Under the pieces are notes generated by a model, which made no database searches, was not told where the DNA came from, and worked only from the letters and a program-made list of their open reading frames with translations. Below are positions 25,578 through 32,903 of a stretch of DNA of 64,000 nucleotides, piece by piece. Position 1 is the stretch's first letter. Every line of letters begins with the position of its first letter. The DNA is taken from assembly GCF_030287405.1 (NCBI RefSeq), contig NZ_JASVVV010000002.1, positions 124,001-188,000 on the forward strand. Reading direction: 5' to 3'. Made by a program: the position numbers and the translations under genes. This DNA comes from Halalkalicoccus sp. NIPERK01 (GTDB lineage: Archaea; Halobacteriota; Halobacteria; Halobacteriales; Halalkalicoccaceae).

Positions 25578-25883
25578 ACCCCGATCGAGGCGATCCGGAC
25601 TGAAAAACCCCCGCTTTGACCCGCGGACGTGCTAGAAACTCCCATAGAGGGGACGGGCCCGCACGCCGCGTTCCGTTCTCGCGCTCACTACACGGACCGC
25701 TACCTCCGCGATCACGACCATCGCTCCCGTCGATCACGCCGATTTCCCGGCCGTGATCTCGGCGATTTCCGACCTGAAACGACTCGCGTCACCTCCAGCA
25801 CGTCTCCCGAATGGCGACGGTACCGAATCCCATCGCGGGGTTCACGGCGGTACGCTTTTCGATCGCCCGACTCATTCGCGTCC
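25578..25883. other. gene-free interval between divergent genes
   Basis: This stretch separates prefoldin beta (leftward) from the iron alcohol dehydrogenase (rightward). The alcohol dehydrogenase frame stays open across it, but the encoded leader is Arg/Ser-rich and unlike the family. I see no RNA gene or repeat. Confidence 0.5.
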
Positions 25884-27074
25884 ATGCACGAACTACGCGA
25901 CGCGCCAGGAGCGACCCCGCTCCGGTTCGCGACGCCGGATACTCGCTTCGGCGACGGCGTCGTAACCGAGCTGGGGGCCGTCCTCGATCGATACGGCGTT
26001 TCCGATCCGCTGTTCGTGACCGATCGGGGCGTCGAGGAGGCCGGCCTCCTCGACATCGCGGTAGACGCCGTCGACGTGACGCCGGCGACCTACTACGCGT
26101 CGAGGGAGCCCTCGACCGACGACGTCGACGATCTGCCGACCGAGGAGGTCGACGGCGTCGTCGCAATCGGCGGCGGCTCGTGTCTCGACACCGCGAAACT
26201 CGCGGCGGTCCTGCTCGCCCACGGCGGTCACCCCTCGGAGTACGTCGGCGTCGACCGCGTTCCCGGCCCGATCGCCCCGCTCGTCGCCGTGCCGACGACG
26301 AGCGGCACCGGATCGCAGGCGACGCAGACGGCGGTCGTCAGCCACGACGGCGTCAAGCGCGGCGCCAGCGACGAACACCTCCGCCCCGACGTGGCCCTCG
26401 TCGACCCGGAACTCACCTTCGGATTACCCAGGAACGTGACCGCCCGGTCGGGGTTCGACGCCTTCGTTCACGCGATGGAGTCGCTGCTCGCACGCGAGTA
26501 TCGCTGGGTCGAAGAGCGACCCATCACTTACCAGGGTGCCAACCCCGTCTCCCGGTGTCTCGCCCGGCGGGCGCTCGTGCTCGTCCACGGCTCGCTCGAA
26601 CGGGCCGTCTTCGACGGCGACGACCGCGACGCCCGGCGGGCGATGAGCCTCGGCTCGCATCTCGCCGGAACGGCCTTCTCCGCCTCCGGTCTGGGCGCGG
26701 TCCACGCGTTGGCGAGCACGCTCGGCGGCATGACCGGCCGACCCCACGGCGAGTGTCTCGCCGCCGCCATCCGCGCGGGGCTGACCTACAACCTGCCGGT
26801 GCGCCACGACGAGTACAGCGTCGTCGCCCACGAACTCGGCGGCGGCGGCGACGGCGCTTCGAACACACCCTCCGGGGCGCTCGTCGCGGAGTGTGAGCGC
26901 CTCCGGGACTCGATCGGACTGCCGGGGTCCTTCGCGGAGGTCGGCGTGTCGCGATCGGACATCGATACCATCGTCGAGAACACCCTCGTTCAGGAGCGCC
27001 GGTTGGCGACCAACCCGCGGACGGTCACCGACGACCTCCGGGAGTTCCTGCTGGACGGCGAGCTACACGGGTGA
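25884..27074 (+). CDS. iron-containing alcohol dehydrogenase
   Basis: This is a 396-residue group III (Fe) dehydrogenase. It has an N-terminal NAD-binding part (VVTELGAVLDRYG, VVAIGGGSCLDTAKLAAVL, PLVAVPTTSGTGSQ) and a C-terminal helical part. Metal ligands are expected in FDAFVHAMESLLARE and in GLGAVHALASTLGGMTGRPHGECLAA (two His) plus the Asp of VALVDPEL. The substrate is unknown. I chose ATG 25884 (MHELRDAPG). The gene is convergent with pcc1 and has no operon partner. Confidence 0.9.
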   Translation: MHELRDAPGATPLRFATPDTRFGDGVVTELGAVLDRYGVSDPLFVTDRGVEEAGLLDIAVDAVDVTPATYYASREPSTDDVDDLPTEEVDGVVAIGGGSCLDTAKLAAVLLAHGGHPSEYVGVDRVPGPIAPLVAVPTTSGTGSQATQTAVVSHDGVKRGASDEHLRPDVALVDPELTFGLPRNVTARSGFDAFVHAMESLLAREYRWVEERPITYQGANPVSRCLARRALVLVHGSLERAVFDGDDRDARRAMSLGSHLAGTAFSASGLGAVHALASTLGGMTGRPHGECLAAAIRAGLTYNLPVRHDEYSVVAHELGGGGDGASNTPSGALVAECERLRDSIGLPGSFAEVGVSRSDIDTIVENTLVQERRLATNPRTVTDDLREFLLDGELHG

Positions 27075-27086
27075 TCCCAATAGTCC

Positions 27087-27347
27087 CTACGAATCGACCC
27101 GGTCGCCGGCGTCCGCGGCCCGTTCTGCGACCTCAAGGAGCGTCAGCCACGTGTTCGTCGCCGCACGCAGGGCGACGAGGTCCTCGGCTCCGATCCGAAC
27201 CGAGAGGGTCGCCCCGTCGCGCGAGACCGCCGCGGACGAGCGCTCGTCCGCGAGGTCGTCGAGTTCGGGCCGGATCGAGCGCTCGACGAGGCGGGCACGG
27301 CGCTGGTCGGGGTACTCGAAGCGGATATAAGCGTCGTGAACGGTCAC
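27087..27347 (-). CDS. pcc1: KEOPS complex subunit Pcc1
   Basis: This is the small dimeric subunit of KEOPS, the complex that installs threonylcarbamoyl on A37 of tRNAs. The 86-residue protein has the Pcc1 pattern of an N-terminal strand ([12 protein letters not shown]), a helix ([13 protein letters not shown]) and the C-terminal helix [20 protein letters not shown]. The start is GTG 27347, whose GTGA overlaps the rpoP stop. L37Ae, RpoP and Pcc1 in this order are a standard archaeal operon. Confidence 0.9.
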   Translation of the reverse strand: MTVHDAYIRFEYPDQRRARLVERSIRPELDDLADERSSAAVSRDGATLSVRIGAEDLVALRAATNTWLTLLEVAERAADAGDRVDS

Positions 27348-27478
27348 TCGACGTCGACTTCTTTGACGTCGCGGCTGCGCTCCTTGAGGAGCACGCGATG
27401 GCCGCAGTACGGACAGCGGACGCCGCCGTACTCGTCGAGTTCGACGTCGCGTTTGCACCGCGAACACTTGTAGCTCAT
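27344..27478 (-). CDS. rpoP: DNA-directed RNA polymerase subunit P
   Basis: This 44-residue zinc-ribbon subunit of archaeal RNA polymerase is the counterpart of eukaryotic Rpb12. It has two CxxC pairs, SYKCSRCKR at the start and [15 protein letters not shown] in the middle, then a basic helix and a short acidic tail. It is too short for most gene callers but unmistakable. The ATG at 27478 overlaps the L37Ae stop (ATGA), and its stop overlaps the pcc1 GTG, so three genes form a coupled chain. Confidence 0.95.
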   Translation of the reverse strand: MSYKCSRCKRDVELDEYGGVRCPYCGHRVLLKERSRDVKEVDVE

Positions 27479-27756
27479 TCGTCGCTGTCGGAGAGGGCGG
27501 CGCGGATCGAGCGCGAGACGGTGCGTCCGGCGGGCGTCGCGGGGCGGTAGGTGCCGCCCGCGAACTCGTAGTCACACGTCCCACACTGCCAGATCCCGGT
27601 GCCGGCCCGGGAGACGTTGTCCGCACCGCACTCGGGGCAGGCGTGCGAATCGTGCATGTCGTGTTCGATGTCCGCGACCCGTCGGCGCGCGACGCGGCCG
27701 TAGCGCGCGCCGAAGCGCCCCGCGCTGCCGACGCGTCCCGATTTTCTCTTAGCCAT
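27475..27756 (-). CDS. rpl37ae: 50S ribosomal protein L37Ae
   Basis: This 93-residue zinc-finger ribosomal protein begins [20 protein letters not shown] and continues with CPECG...[17 protein letters not shown], the four-cysteine zinc site. I chose ATG 27756. The frame opens ten codons earlier, but that extension is untypical. It is first in the L37Ae-RpoP-Pcc1 operon. Upstream on the minus strand a GGCTTATGT stretch near 27785-27795 could be the TATA box, giving a short leader. Confidence 0.95.
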   Translation of the reverse strand: MAKRKSGRVGSAGRFGARYGRVARRRVADIEHDMHDSHACPECGADNVSRAGTGIWQCGTCDYEFAGGTYRPATPAGRTVSRSIRAALSDSDE

Positions 27757-28070
27757 AGTGCCAGTAGCTACCCGCAGGGCCCACATAAGCCTGTTGAACC
27801 GGAGCTTTTACCAGCGAGGACGCAAAGCGCCCTGCGAGCCACCAAAACTCGGTTCGCGCCCTTCGATCGCTCGCGGTGAGCGGATACAAGTACCCTATCG
27901 AGGTCAAGTTGCGAGCTATTCAGGGTTTGTGAAGAGTGGCATACCGATTATAGAGGGTGTATCGCTCACCGCGGATGATCCGGCTCCAAGTTAGGATGAG
28001 TTAGACCGTGTGAGATGGCGACGTTTGCGAGACTAGCCGTTCTCAGACTCGGGGCCGACGCCGAACTCGA
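27757..28070. other. gene-free, lower-GC interval holding a MITE-like element
   Basis: This interval separates the ribosomal operon from the accessory flavin monooxygenase. No coding frame in it is credible. From about 27880 the base composition drops, and the stretch contains the inverted-repeat element described at 27872-27973. Confidence 0.5.
27872..27973. repeat. 102-bp MITE-like element with 17-bp imperfect terminal inverted repeats
   Basis: CGCGGTGAGCGGATACA at 27872-27888 is matched by TGTATCGCTCACCGCG at 27958-27973; the reverse complements differ by one missing G. They bracket 69 bp of lower-GC DNA with no coding potential. Size, terminal repeats and lower GC suit a miniature inverted-repeat element or a long bipartite regulatory hairpin. 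No clear target duplication is visible. Confidence 0.5.
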
Positions 28071-29312
28071 CTACGATTGCTGTGGGAGTCCGTCCACTGA
28101 TCCGGTATAGTTCGGACGAGGCTGCTGCTGGCGCGCCGTCGACGTCAGGTGGTCGACGACGTACTCTGCATCCCTGCCAACGCCGGTGAACAGCCCCGAC
28201 GTCATCGCGTACAGGAAGAACAGGCCGACAAAGTACAGCCCCGGCTCGTCCGGGACGACGCCGCGCACGTGGACGGGTTCCTTGGGCTGTTCCTTCCCGT
28301 CGAAGATCGGGAGGTCTATCCACGAGAAGTCGGGGCGGAAGCCAGTGCACCAGATGACGTTCTCGACATCGAGAACGTCGTCGTTCCCGACGACGGGGCG
28401 ACCGTCGCGGACGCCGGTCGTGCGAGGCACCCGCTCGACGCCGGCCGCGGCCAGGTCACTCGGCTTCGTGCGCACCAGCGGGCCGCCCTGTGAGAGCACC
28501 TTCGGGCGGATACGGCGCCCGATTGGCGTCTCCGTCGTGAAGATCCGGTGGAAGAGCACGCGCATCACGAACGGGACCCCGAGGTGACGGCCGATCCACG
28601 AGTCGATGTGGAACGGCACGTGGCCGACGTCCCGGCCCGACAGCCACGTTTCGTGTCCGTCGGCGACAGCGAGGTCCCTCCGGGACCTCTGGCTCACGGC
28701 ACCTTCGGCGCCGTGAACAGGGCGGGACGCTCCGCGTCTCGCTTGCAGCCGGCGCTTCGCGCCGGCGACGTCGAGGGCGATCTCTGCTCCCGAGTTACCC
28801 GCCCCGACGACGAGCACGCCCCCGTTCTGGAGTTGATCGGGGTTGCGGTAGTCGCTCGCGTGCAGCTGGACGACGTCGTCGGAGAGCTCCGCCGCGAAAT
28901 CCGGGACCTTCGGGACCTGGTAGCTCGCCATCGCCACCACGACGTTGTCCGCCTCGATCCGCCGGTCGCCCGCGGTGACGAGGAAGCCGTCGCCGCTCCG
29001 TTCCAGCCCGTCCACGCGGACGCCGAGTTCGACGGGCAGGTCGAACCGCTGGGCGTAGGTCTCCAGGTAGTCGGCCACCTCGTCCTTCGTGGGGAAGGCG
29101 TACGGTGTGCCCGGAAAGTCCATCCCCGGCAGGCTCGAGTAACGGGCGGGTGTGAACACCCGGAGGGAGTCCCAGCGGGCCCGCCATGCGTCGCCGACGC
29201 GGTCGCTCGCGTCGAGGATGACGAAGTCCTGGTCGTGCTGCTGCAGGTAGTACCCGGTCGCCAGTCCGGCCTGGCCGCCACCGATAATGACGGTGTCGTG
29301 TCGTTCGATCAT
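28071..29312 (-). CDS. flavin-containing monooxygenase-like protein (CzcO family) with internal insert
   Basis: This FAD/NAD(P)H oxidoreductase has an FAD-binding GGGQAGLATGYYL (residues 11-23), an RVGDAWRARWDSL segment, a second nucleotide site VVGAGNSGAE (168-177) and the closing GLYFVGLFFLYAMTSGLF. Residues 185-218 are an Arg-rich stretch absent from relatives. It is encoded by a 102-bp hairpin-rich insert directly after the second Rossmann helix. Removing it restores IALDVADGHETWLSGRD. Whether the protein folds with the insert is uncertain. The divergently placed HTH gene upstream on the same strand is probably its regulator. Confidence 0.85.
   Translation of the reverse strand: MIERHDTVIIGGGQAGLATGYYLQQHDQDFVILDASDRVGDAWRARWDSLRVFTPARYSSLPGMDFPGTPYAFPTKDEVADYLETYAQRFDLPVELGVRVDGLERSGDGFLVTAGDRRIEADNVVVAMASYQVPKVPDFAAELSDDVVQLHASDYRNPDQLQNGGVLVVGAGNSGAEIALDVAGAKRRLQARRGASRPVHGAEGAVSQRSRRDLAVADGHETWLSGRDVGHVPFHIDSWIGRHLGVPFVMRVLFHRIFTTETPIGRRIRPKVLSQGGPLVRTKPSDLAAAGVERVPRTTGVRDGRPVVGNDDVLDVENVIWCTGFRPDFSWIDLPIFDGKEQPKEPVHVRGVVPDEPGLYFVGLFFLYAMTSGLFTGVGRDAEYVVDHLTSTARQQQPRPNYTGSVDGLPQQS
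28658..28769. repeat. 102-bp in-frame insert made of four tandem hairpins, flanked by a 10-bp direct repeat
   Basis: CGTCGGCGAC (28658-28667) and CGCCGGCGAC (28760-28769) are 9/10 identical and lie 102 bp apart. Between and touching them are four stem-loops. They are GAGGTCCC-tcc-GGGACCTC (28671-28689), TCACGGC...GCCGTGA (28694-28716), GGGACGC-tcc-GCGTCTC (28724-28740, one GU) and GCCGGCGC-ttc-GCGCCGGC (28748-28766). The insert has 34 codons and no stop in the gene's frame. Confidence 0.7.
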
Positions 29313-29334
29313 GTATTTGTTCCTCAGTAAGTGT

Positions 29335-29417
29335 ACGCGCCGGAGGGACGTGATGATGGCGCGTGCAGGATTTCACGCCCTGAAATCCCGGATAGGCCGG
29401 GTGTCTGCTACGTCAGA
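29335..29417. promoter_or_regulatory. inverted repeats upstream of the flavin monooxygenase gene
   Basis: ACGCGCC/GGCGCGT (29335-29341, 29358-29364), GGATTTCA-cgccc-TGAAATCC (29368-29388) and GTCTG/CAGAC (near 29402-29417) lie in the 160-bp gap between the monooxygenase and the HTH gene. They could be operators or a terminator of the upstream gene. The binding protein is not known. Confidence 0.35.
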
Positions 29418-29472
29418 CGCTCTCGACTGACCGGGTTGCCAGTCCTGATGGCGGCGGTCGTCGCCAGTGGCG

Positions 29473-30285
29473 TTACGACGGCACGCGGGACTCGAAGGCG
29501 GTGGGGTCTACCGGGGCCGCCTCTGCGCGAACCTGCTCGAAGACCGAGATGGCCCAGTCGAGGGCCTCCGGGGCGTCCGTGTCGATGACCGCCACGAGCG
29601 CCCCGGTCTCGGCGTCGTGGCAGCAGATGCCGGCCCGGTCGTCCACGATTCCGAGGCCGCAGCGGTCGCCGTCGGGGAGGTGATCGTGGACGAGGACGGT
29701 CGCGTTCTCGCAGGCGGTGACCTCCATGATCCGGTCCGGGTTCCAGGCGAACATCCCCTCCAGAGCCTCGGGCGTGAACACGTATTCGAACCTCATTCCC
29801 TCGAGGACTGCGCCGCAGGCCGTCTCGAGGTTGCTCGACTTGTAGACGATGTTGTCGAACCCGCGCAACGACGAGGTCGACCCGATGAGCTGGCCGAGAC
29901 GCTCGACGGGCTCGTAGGGGTACCCTGGCCCGGGATAGGAGACCACCGCGTCAGCGAAGAGGTCGACGGAGAACCCCGGCATCTCGACCGGCAACCACTG
30001 CCAAACGTCGCGAAGCTTCTCCTCGACCTCCATCGCGTCCCGGAGAGCCAGGAACCGGTCGGCGACGTACTCGCCGAGGGGGGTCAACCCGTACGCGGGG
30101 CCGTCTCTGACGAGCCACTTACGCTCCTCGAAGTCGGTGAGCACCCGTCCGACGGTCGGTGAGGAGGCGCCGGTGGCCTCGCACAGCTCTCGACGGTCGG
30201 TCGGTCCGTCGCGCAACGTTTCGAGAACGCCGACGCGGTGGGCCGACGTGGCCAGGAACTTGATGTTGTCGATTCCCGCAGTCAT
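29473..30285 (-). CDS. HTH transcriptional regulator with DUF1724/FilR1-like domain
   Basis: This 270-residue protein has an N-terminal winged helix (SAHRVGVLETLRDGPTDRRELCEATGASSPTVGRVLTDFE is the HTH region). A FilR1-type C-terminal domain with an EYVFTPEALEGMFAW segment and a beta-rich LGIVDDRAGICCHDAETG follows. Such haloarchaeal regulators usually sense small molecules and control adjacent genes. It precedes the flavin monooxygenase on the same strand across 160 bp of hairpin-bearing spacer. Its effector is unknown. The ATG is at 30285. Confidence 0.83.
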   Translation of the reverse strand: MTAGIDNIKFLATSAHRVGVLETLRDGPTDRRELCEATGASSPTVGRVLTDFEERKWLVRDGPAYGLTPLGEYVADRFLALRDAMEVEEKLRDVWQWLPVEMPGFSVDLFADAVVSYPGPGYPYEPVERLGQLIGSTSSLRGFDNIVYKSSNLETACGAVLEGMRFEYVFTPEALEGMFAWNPDRIMEVTACENATVLVHDHLPDGDRCGLGIVDDRAGICCHDAETGALVAVIDTDAPEALDWAISVFEQVRAEAAPVDPTAFESRVPS

Positions 30286-30741
30286 AGGCTATGTAGGAGG
30301 GCGAGGAGCTTAGCGTTTCTACCGTGGGGGGAGACAGGCGTCTCTACAGTTGAGATCCTCGGGAGGATCGAGTGGCGTGTCCTCCGCCCGCACCCCAGCT
30401 CACCCTGATGGTGGCGACGTACCTCGATTGTGGTGCTAACGTGGCAGTCACCACTTGCTCCAATTGTCCCTGTATTCAGTATGAGTCGAGAATGTGTATT
30501 TTTCTAGTTATAATCGGAGTGCTGCATGCAGCGGATGGGTTCAGCACGGCAGTTTCGGTTGTTTCCCGTTTCAGTAGCTACTGAATCAGCCGTTCAGGAG
30601 ACCTGCGAATGTTGCACGGAATTTCCTTCAACTCGGTGAGCGCGGATCGGTCAATATAAGACGAACAGAACGTCGGTCGTCCACTTCCTGATACTTAATC
30701 AGGATTCACACTTATTATCAATTAGTCGGTATGGCACAAGT
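30286..30741. other. gene-free, lower-GC interval with several perfect palindromes
   Basis: Base composition here is near 50% GC, well below the neighbours. It contains GCTGCATGCAGC (30521-30532), TTCAGTAGCTACTGAA (30570-30585) and the hairpin TCCTGAT-actta-ATCAGGA (30686-30704). A short rightward frame at 30372-30584 has no family features and I do not call it. The right end is the promoter of the SHOCT gene. Confidence 0.5.
30711..30719 (+). promoter_or_regulatory. TATA box of SHOCT gene
   Basis: CTTATTATC is centred 27 bp before the ATG at 30742, so the transcript should be leaderless. The hairpin at 30686-30704 sits directly upstream, over the position of the BRE. Confidence 0.55.
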
Positions 30742-31032
30742 ATGAAACACCTTACAGTTGCGCTACAAAAGGTGGCGATACAAACGGACAGCGACTGGTG
30801 GCTGGAGTGGATTGATCTCATCGGACCGGTCCTTGGTGCACTCCTCTTTGCGTTCGTCATAGCCGCGTTCGTGATCGTCTTCTTCATTCCGATGCTCGAA
30901 CGGGCGGACTGGATAGCGTCTGGTGATGAGCAAGACGCTATCGAGATTCTGCGAGAACTGTATGCCCGTGGCGAAATCGACGAAGAAGAGTTTGAACGTC
31001 GAGAGTCGTTCCTCCGAAATCGCGAACGCTAG
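30742..31032 (+). CDS. SHOCT-domain membrane protein
   Basis: This 96-residue protein has an N-terminal amphipathic part, one strong membrane segment (LIGPVLGALLFAFVIAAFVI, about residues 26-45 extending to VFFIPML) and a C-terminal SHOCT motif (DAIEILRELYARGEIDEEEF). SHOCT domains are short oligomerisation helices common in haloarchaeal membrane proteins. The cellular role is unknown. Codon use is less GC-biased than that of neighbours, in keeping with the accessory character of this stretch. Confidence 0.82.
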   Translation: MKHLTVALQKVAIQTDSDWWLEWIDLIGPVLGALLFAFVIAAFVIVFFIPMLERADWIASGDEQDAIEILRELYARGEIDEEEFERRESFLRNRER

Positions 31033-31304
31033 ACGAGGGACCCAGCACTGTATCCAATGTCGTGCTCCAGTGCGCTATGCTGGCGATCAATTGTCACTTG
31101 TCCAACATGTAGGAGCCGAATCGATCTCACAGGAAACGGGACTACAACTCTCTAGCCATGCGAGATACGCGCCCTCCATTCAGTACGCCTCGATGATCAT
31201 TGCTTGTACCCGATAGGAACACCCATAGGAAATTCGTATCTTGCTCCGCGGACTTTCCCACGAATATCGCTGCGGCAGAACGCCAACGGAACCGTCCAAC
31301 CCAT
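31033..31304. other. gene-free lower-GC stretch
   Basis: No gene or RNA is recognised between the SHOCT gene and DUF2103. GC rises back to the chromosomal norm near 31300, marking the right edge of the accessory stretch. Confidence 0.45.
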
Positions 31305-32030
31305 TCAACCCACCCCGTAGCCTCCCTCGTCCAACAGCGCGTTGAGGTCCGCCCGGACCCGCTCGCCGGTCTCGCGGTCGGGGGCGGTCGTCACTACCCT
31401 GTTTTCCTGCACGCTCGATCCGTCCCGCAGGAGGAGTCGGACGTTGCCGTTCTCGCCCGCGCGGGTCGCCTTCGCGCGCAGGCCCGAGCGCGACCCGCTC
31501 CCGCCGGCGTCGATCGGCCCCGGGATCACCTTCTTGACGTGGGGATGGCCCGCGACGAGGTGGACCACCTTCACGCCGGTTCGCCCCCCGATGAGGGTGG
31601 AATGACTGCCGCCGATCTTCTCCTCCGGGGGCGTCTCGACGGTCGCGAGCGCGGGTTCGTTCCGACGCTCGATCACCGCCGCGACGGGATCGTCGTCGGT
31701 CACCCGGTAGAAGTCGTAGTGGAGTTGGCCGCGGATCTCCCGGAGGACGTCGCGATTCCCGGCGGCGTAGACCGCCTCGGGGCGCTTTCGCTGGATCTCG
31801 TCGGCGACCCGACCCGCGAAGTTCCGCCGCTCGACCACCTCCGCGGGGTCGCCCGATTCGGGCACGGTCGTGATCGTCGTCTCGCCGAGGATTTCGTCCT
31901 CAAGAAGCATCGTCAGCGTGACCCGGTCGCGCGCGATCTCACAGACCACGCCGTCGGCGTTCGCGGATCGACAGACCAGGCAGTAATCGCCCGGCTTGTC
32001 GATCTCCGAGTGACACTGACGACACCGCAT
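31305..32030 (-). CDS. DUF2103 family metal-binding protein
   Basis: The 241-residue protein starts with a zinc finger of four cysteines (MRCRQCHSEIDKPGDYCLVCRS). It continues with a domain matching archaeal DUF2103, including IGGSHSTLIGGRTGVKVVHLV and HVKKVIPGPID. The function is unknown; the zinc ribbon and basic PGPIDAGG region hint at nucleic-acid contact. I chose ATG 32030, which begins the zinc finger. The frame extends to 32207 only as an Arg-rich shadow of the reductase pseudogene on the other strand. Confidence 0.85.
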   Translation of the reverse strand: MRCRQCHSEIDKPGDYCLVCRSANADGVVCEIARDRVTLTMLLEDEILGETTITTVPESGDPAEVVERRNFAGRVADEIQRKRPEAVYAAGNRDVLREIRGQLHYDFYRVTDDDPVAAVIERRNEPALATVETPPEEKIGGSHSTLIGGRTGVKVVHLVAGHPHVKKVIPGPIDAGGSGSRSGLRAKATRAGENGNVRLLLRDGSSVQENRVVTTAPDRETGERVRADLNALLDEGGYGVG

Positions 32031-32107
32031 CGTCCCCCCTACCCCGCGGCGGAATAAAACCCGACCGCTTCCGACAGCCATTCGGTGCGGAGTCCCGAGA
32101 GCCGAGC

Positions 32108-32866
32108 ATGGACCTCCCGACGATCGGCCTCGGAACGATGGGGATCGACGACCCCGACGCCATCGCCAGCGCGATCGAGATGGCCTACAGACACATCGAC
32201 ACCGCACAGATCTACGAGAACGAGGGCGTGGTCGGCGAGGGGATCGCCCGTGCGGACGTCCCCCGCGAGGAACTCACGGTGGCGACGAAGGTCTGGGCCG
32301 ACAGCCTCGCACCCGCGGACGTTCGGACGAGTACGGAGGAGAGCCTCGACTGACTGGGCCTCGGTTCCGTGGACCTGCTCTACGTCCACCGCCCGATCGA
32401 GGCCTACGACCCCGAGACGACGCTGCCGGCGTTCGATTCGCTCAGAGAGGATGGACTGATCGACCACGTCGGCCTGAGCAACTTCACCCCTCCCCAACTC
32501 GACGAGGCCCGCGCGGTCCTCGACGCGCCGGTCGCCGCCCACCAGGTCGAGATGCACCCCTTCTACCGCCGCCCGGAACTCCTCGAGTACGCCCGTGACG
32601 ACGGCCACGCGCTCGTCGCGTACTCGCCGCTCGCACAGGGGGTGGTGTTCGACGACCCCGTCGTCGGGGAGGTCGCCGAGATCCACGACGCGACCCCGGC
32701 GCAGGTGAGCCTCGCGTGGCTCGCGAGCGAGGGCGTCGTCCCGATTCCGAAAGCCAGCAGCCGCGGGCACCTCGAATCGAACCTCGAAGCGGCGGCCCTC
32801 GACCTCACCCCCGAGGAGCGCGAGCGGATCGACGGGATCGACCGCGAGGAGAGACTGTTCGAGTAA
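32108..32866 (+). pseudogene. aldo/keto reductase with one in-frame stop codon
   Basis: The reading frame is that of a 252-residue NADPH-dependent aldo/keto reductase. Landmarks are TIGLGTMGIDDPD, YRHIDTAQIYENE, TKVW, VDLLYVHRP, HVGLSNFTPPQL, HQVEMHPFYR and VPIPKASSRGHLESN. A single TGA at 32351-32353 breaks it after EESLD, where relatives usually have Arg before LGL. CGA to TGA is the simplest cause. The frame is otherwise intact on both sides, so the loss is recent, or the base is a sequencing error. A restart at GTG 32369 would lack the NADPH-site N-terminus. Confidence 0.85.
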
Positions 32867-32903
32867 CGAAGATTCAAACGGGACCCCCGAGTAGGCCTGG
32901 GGA

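Noticed and set aside
30372-30584. 70-codon rightward frame in the low-GC interval
   Set aside because: Cysteine-rich but with no recognisable motif, no promoter spacing and overlapping palindromes; chance frame more likely.
31200-32057. 285-codon rightward frame opposite DUF2103
   Set aside because: Antisense shadow; the leftward frame has the zinc finger and family blocks.
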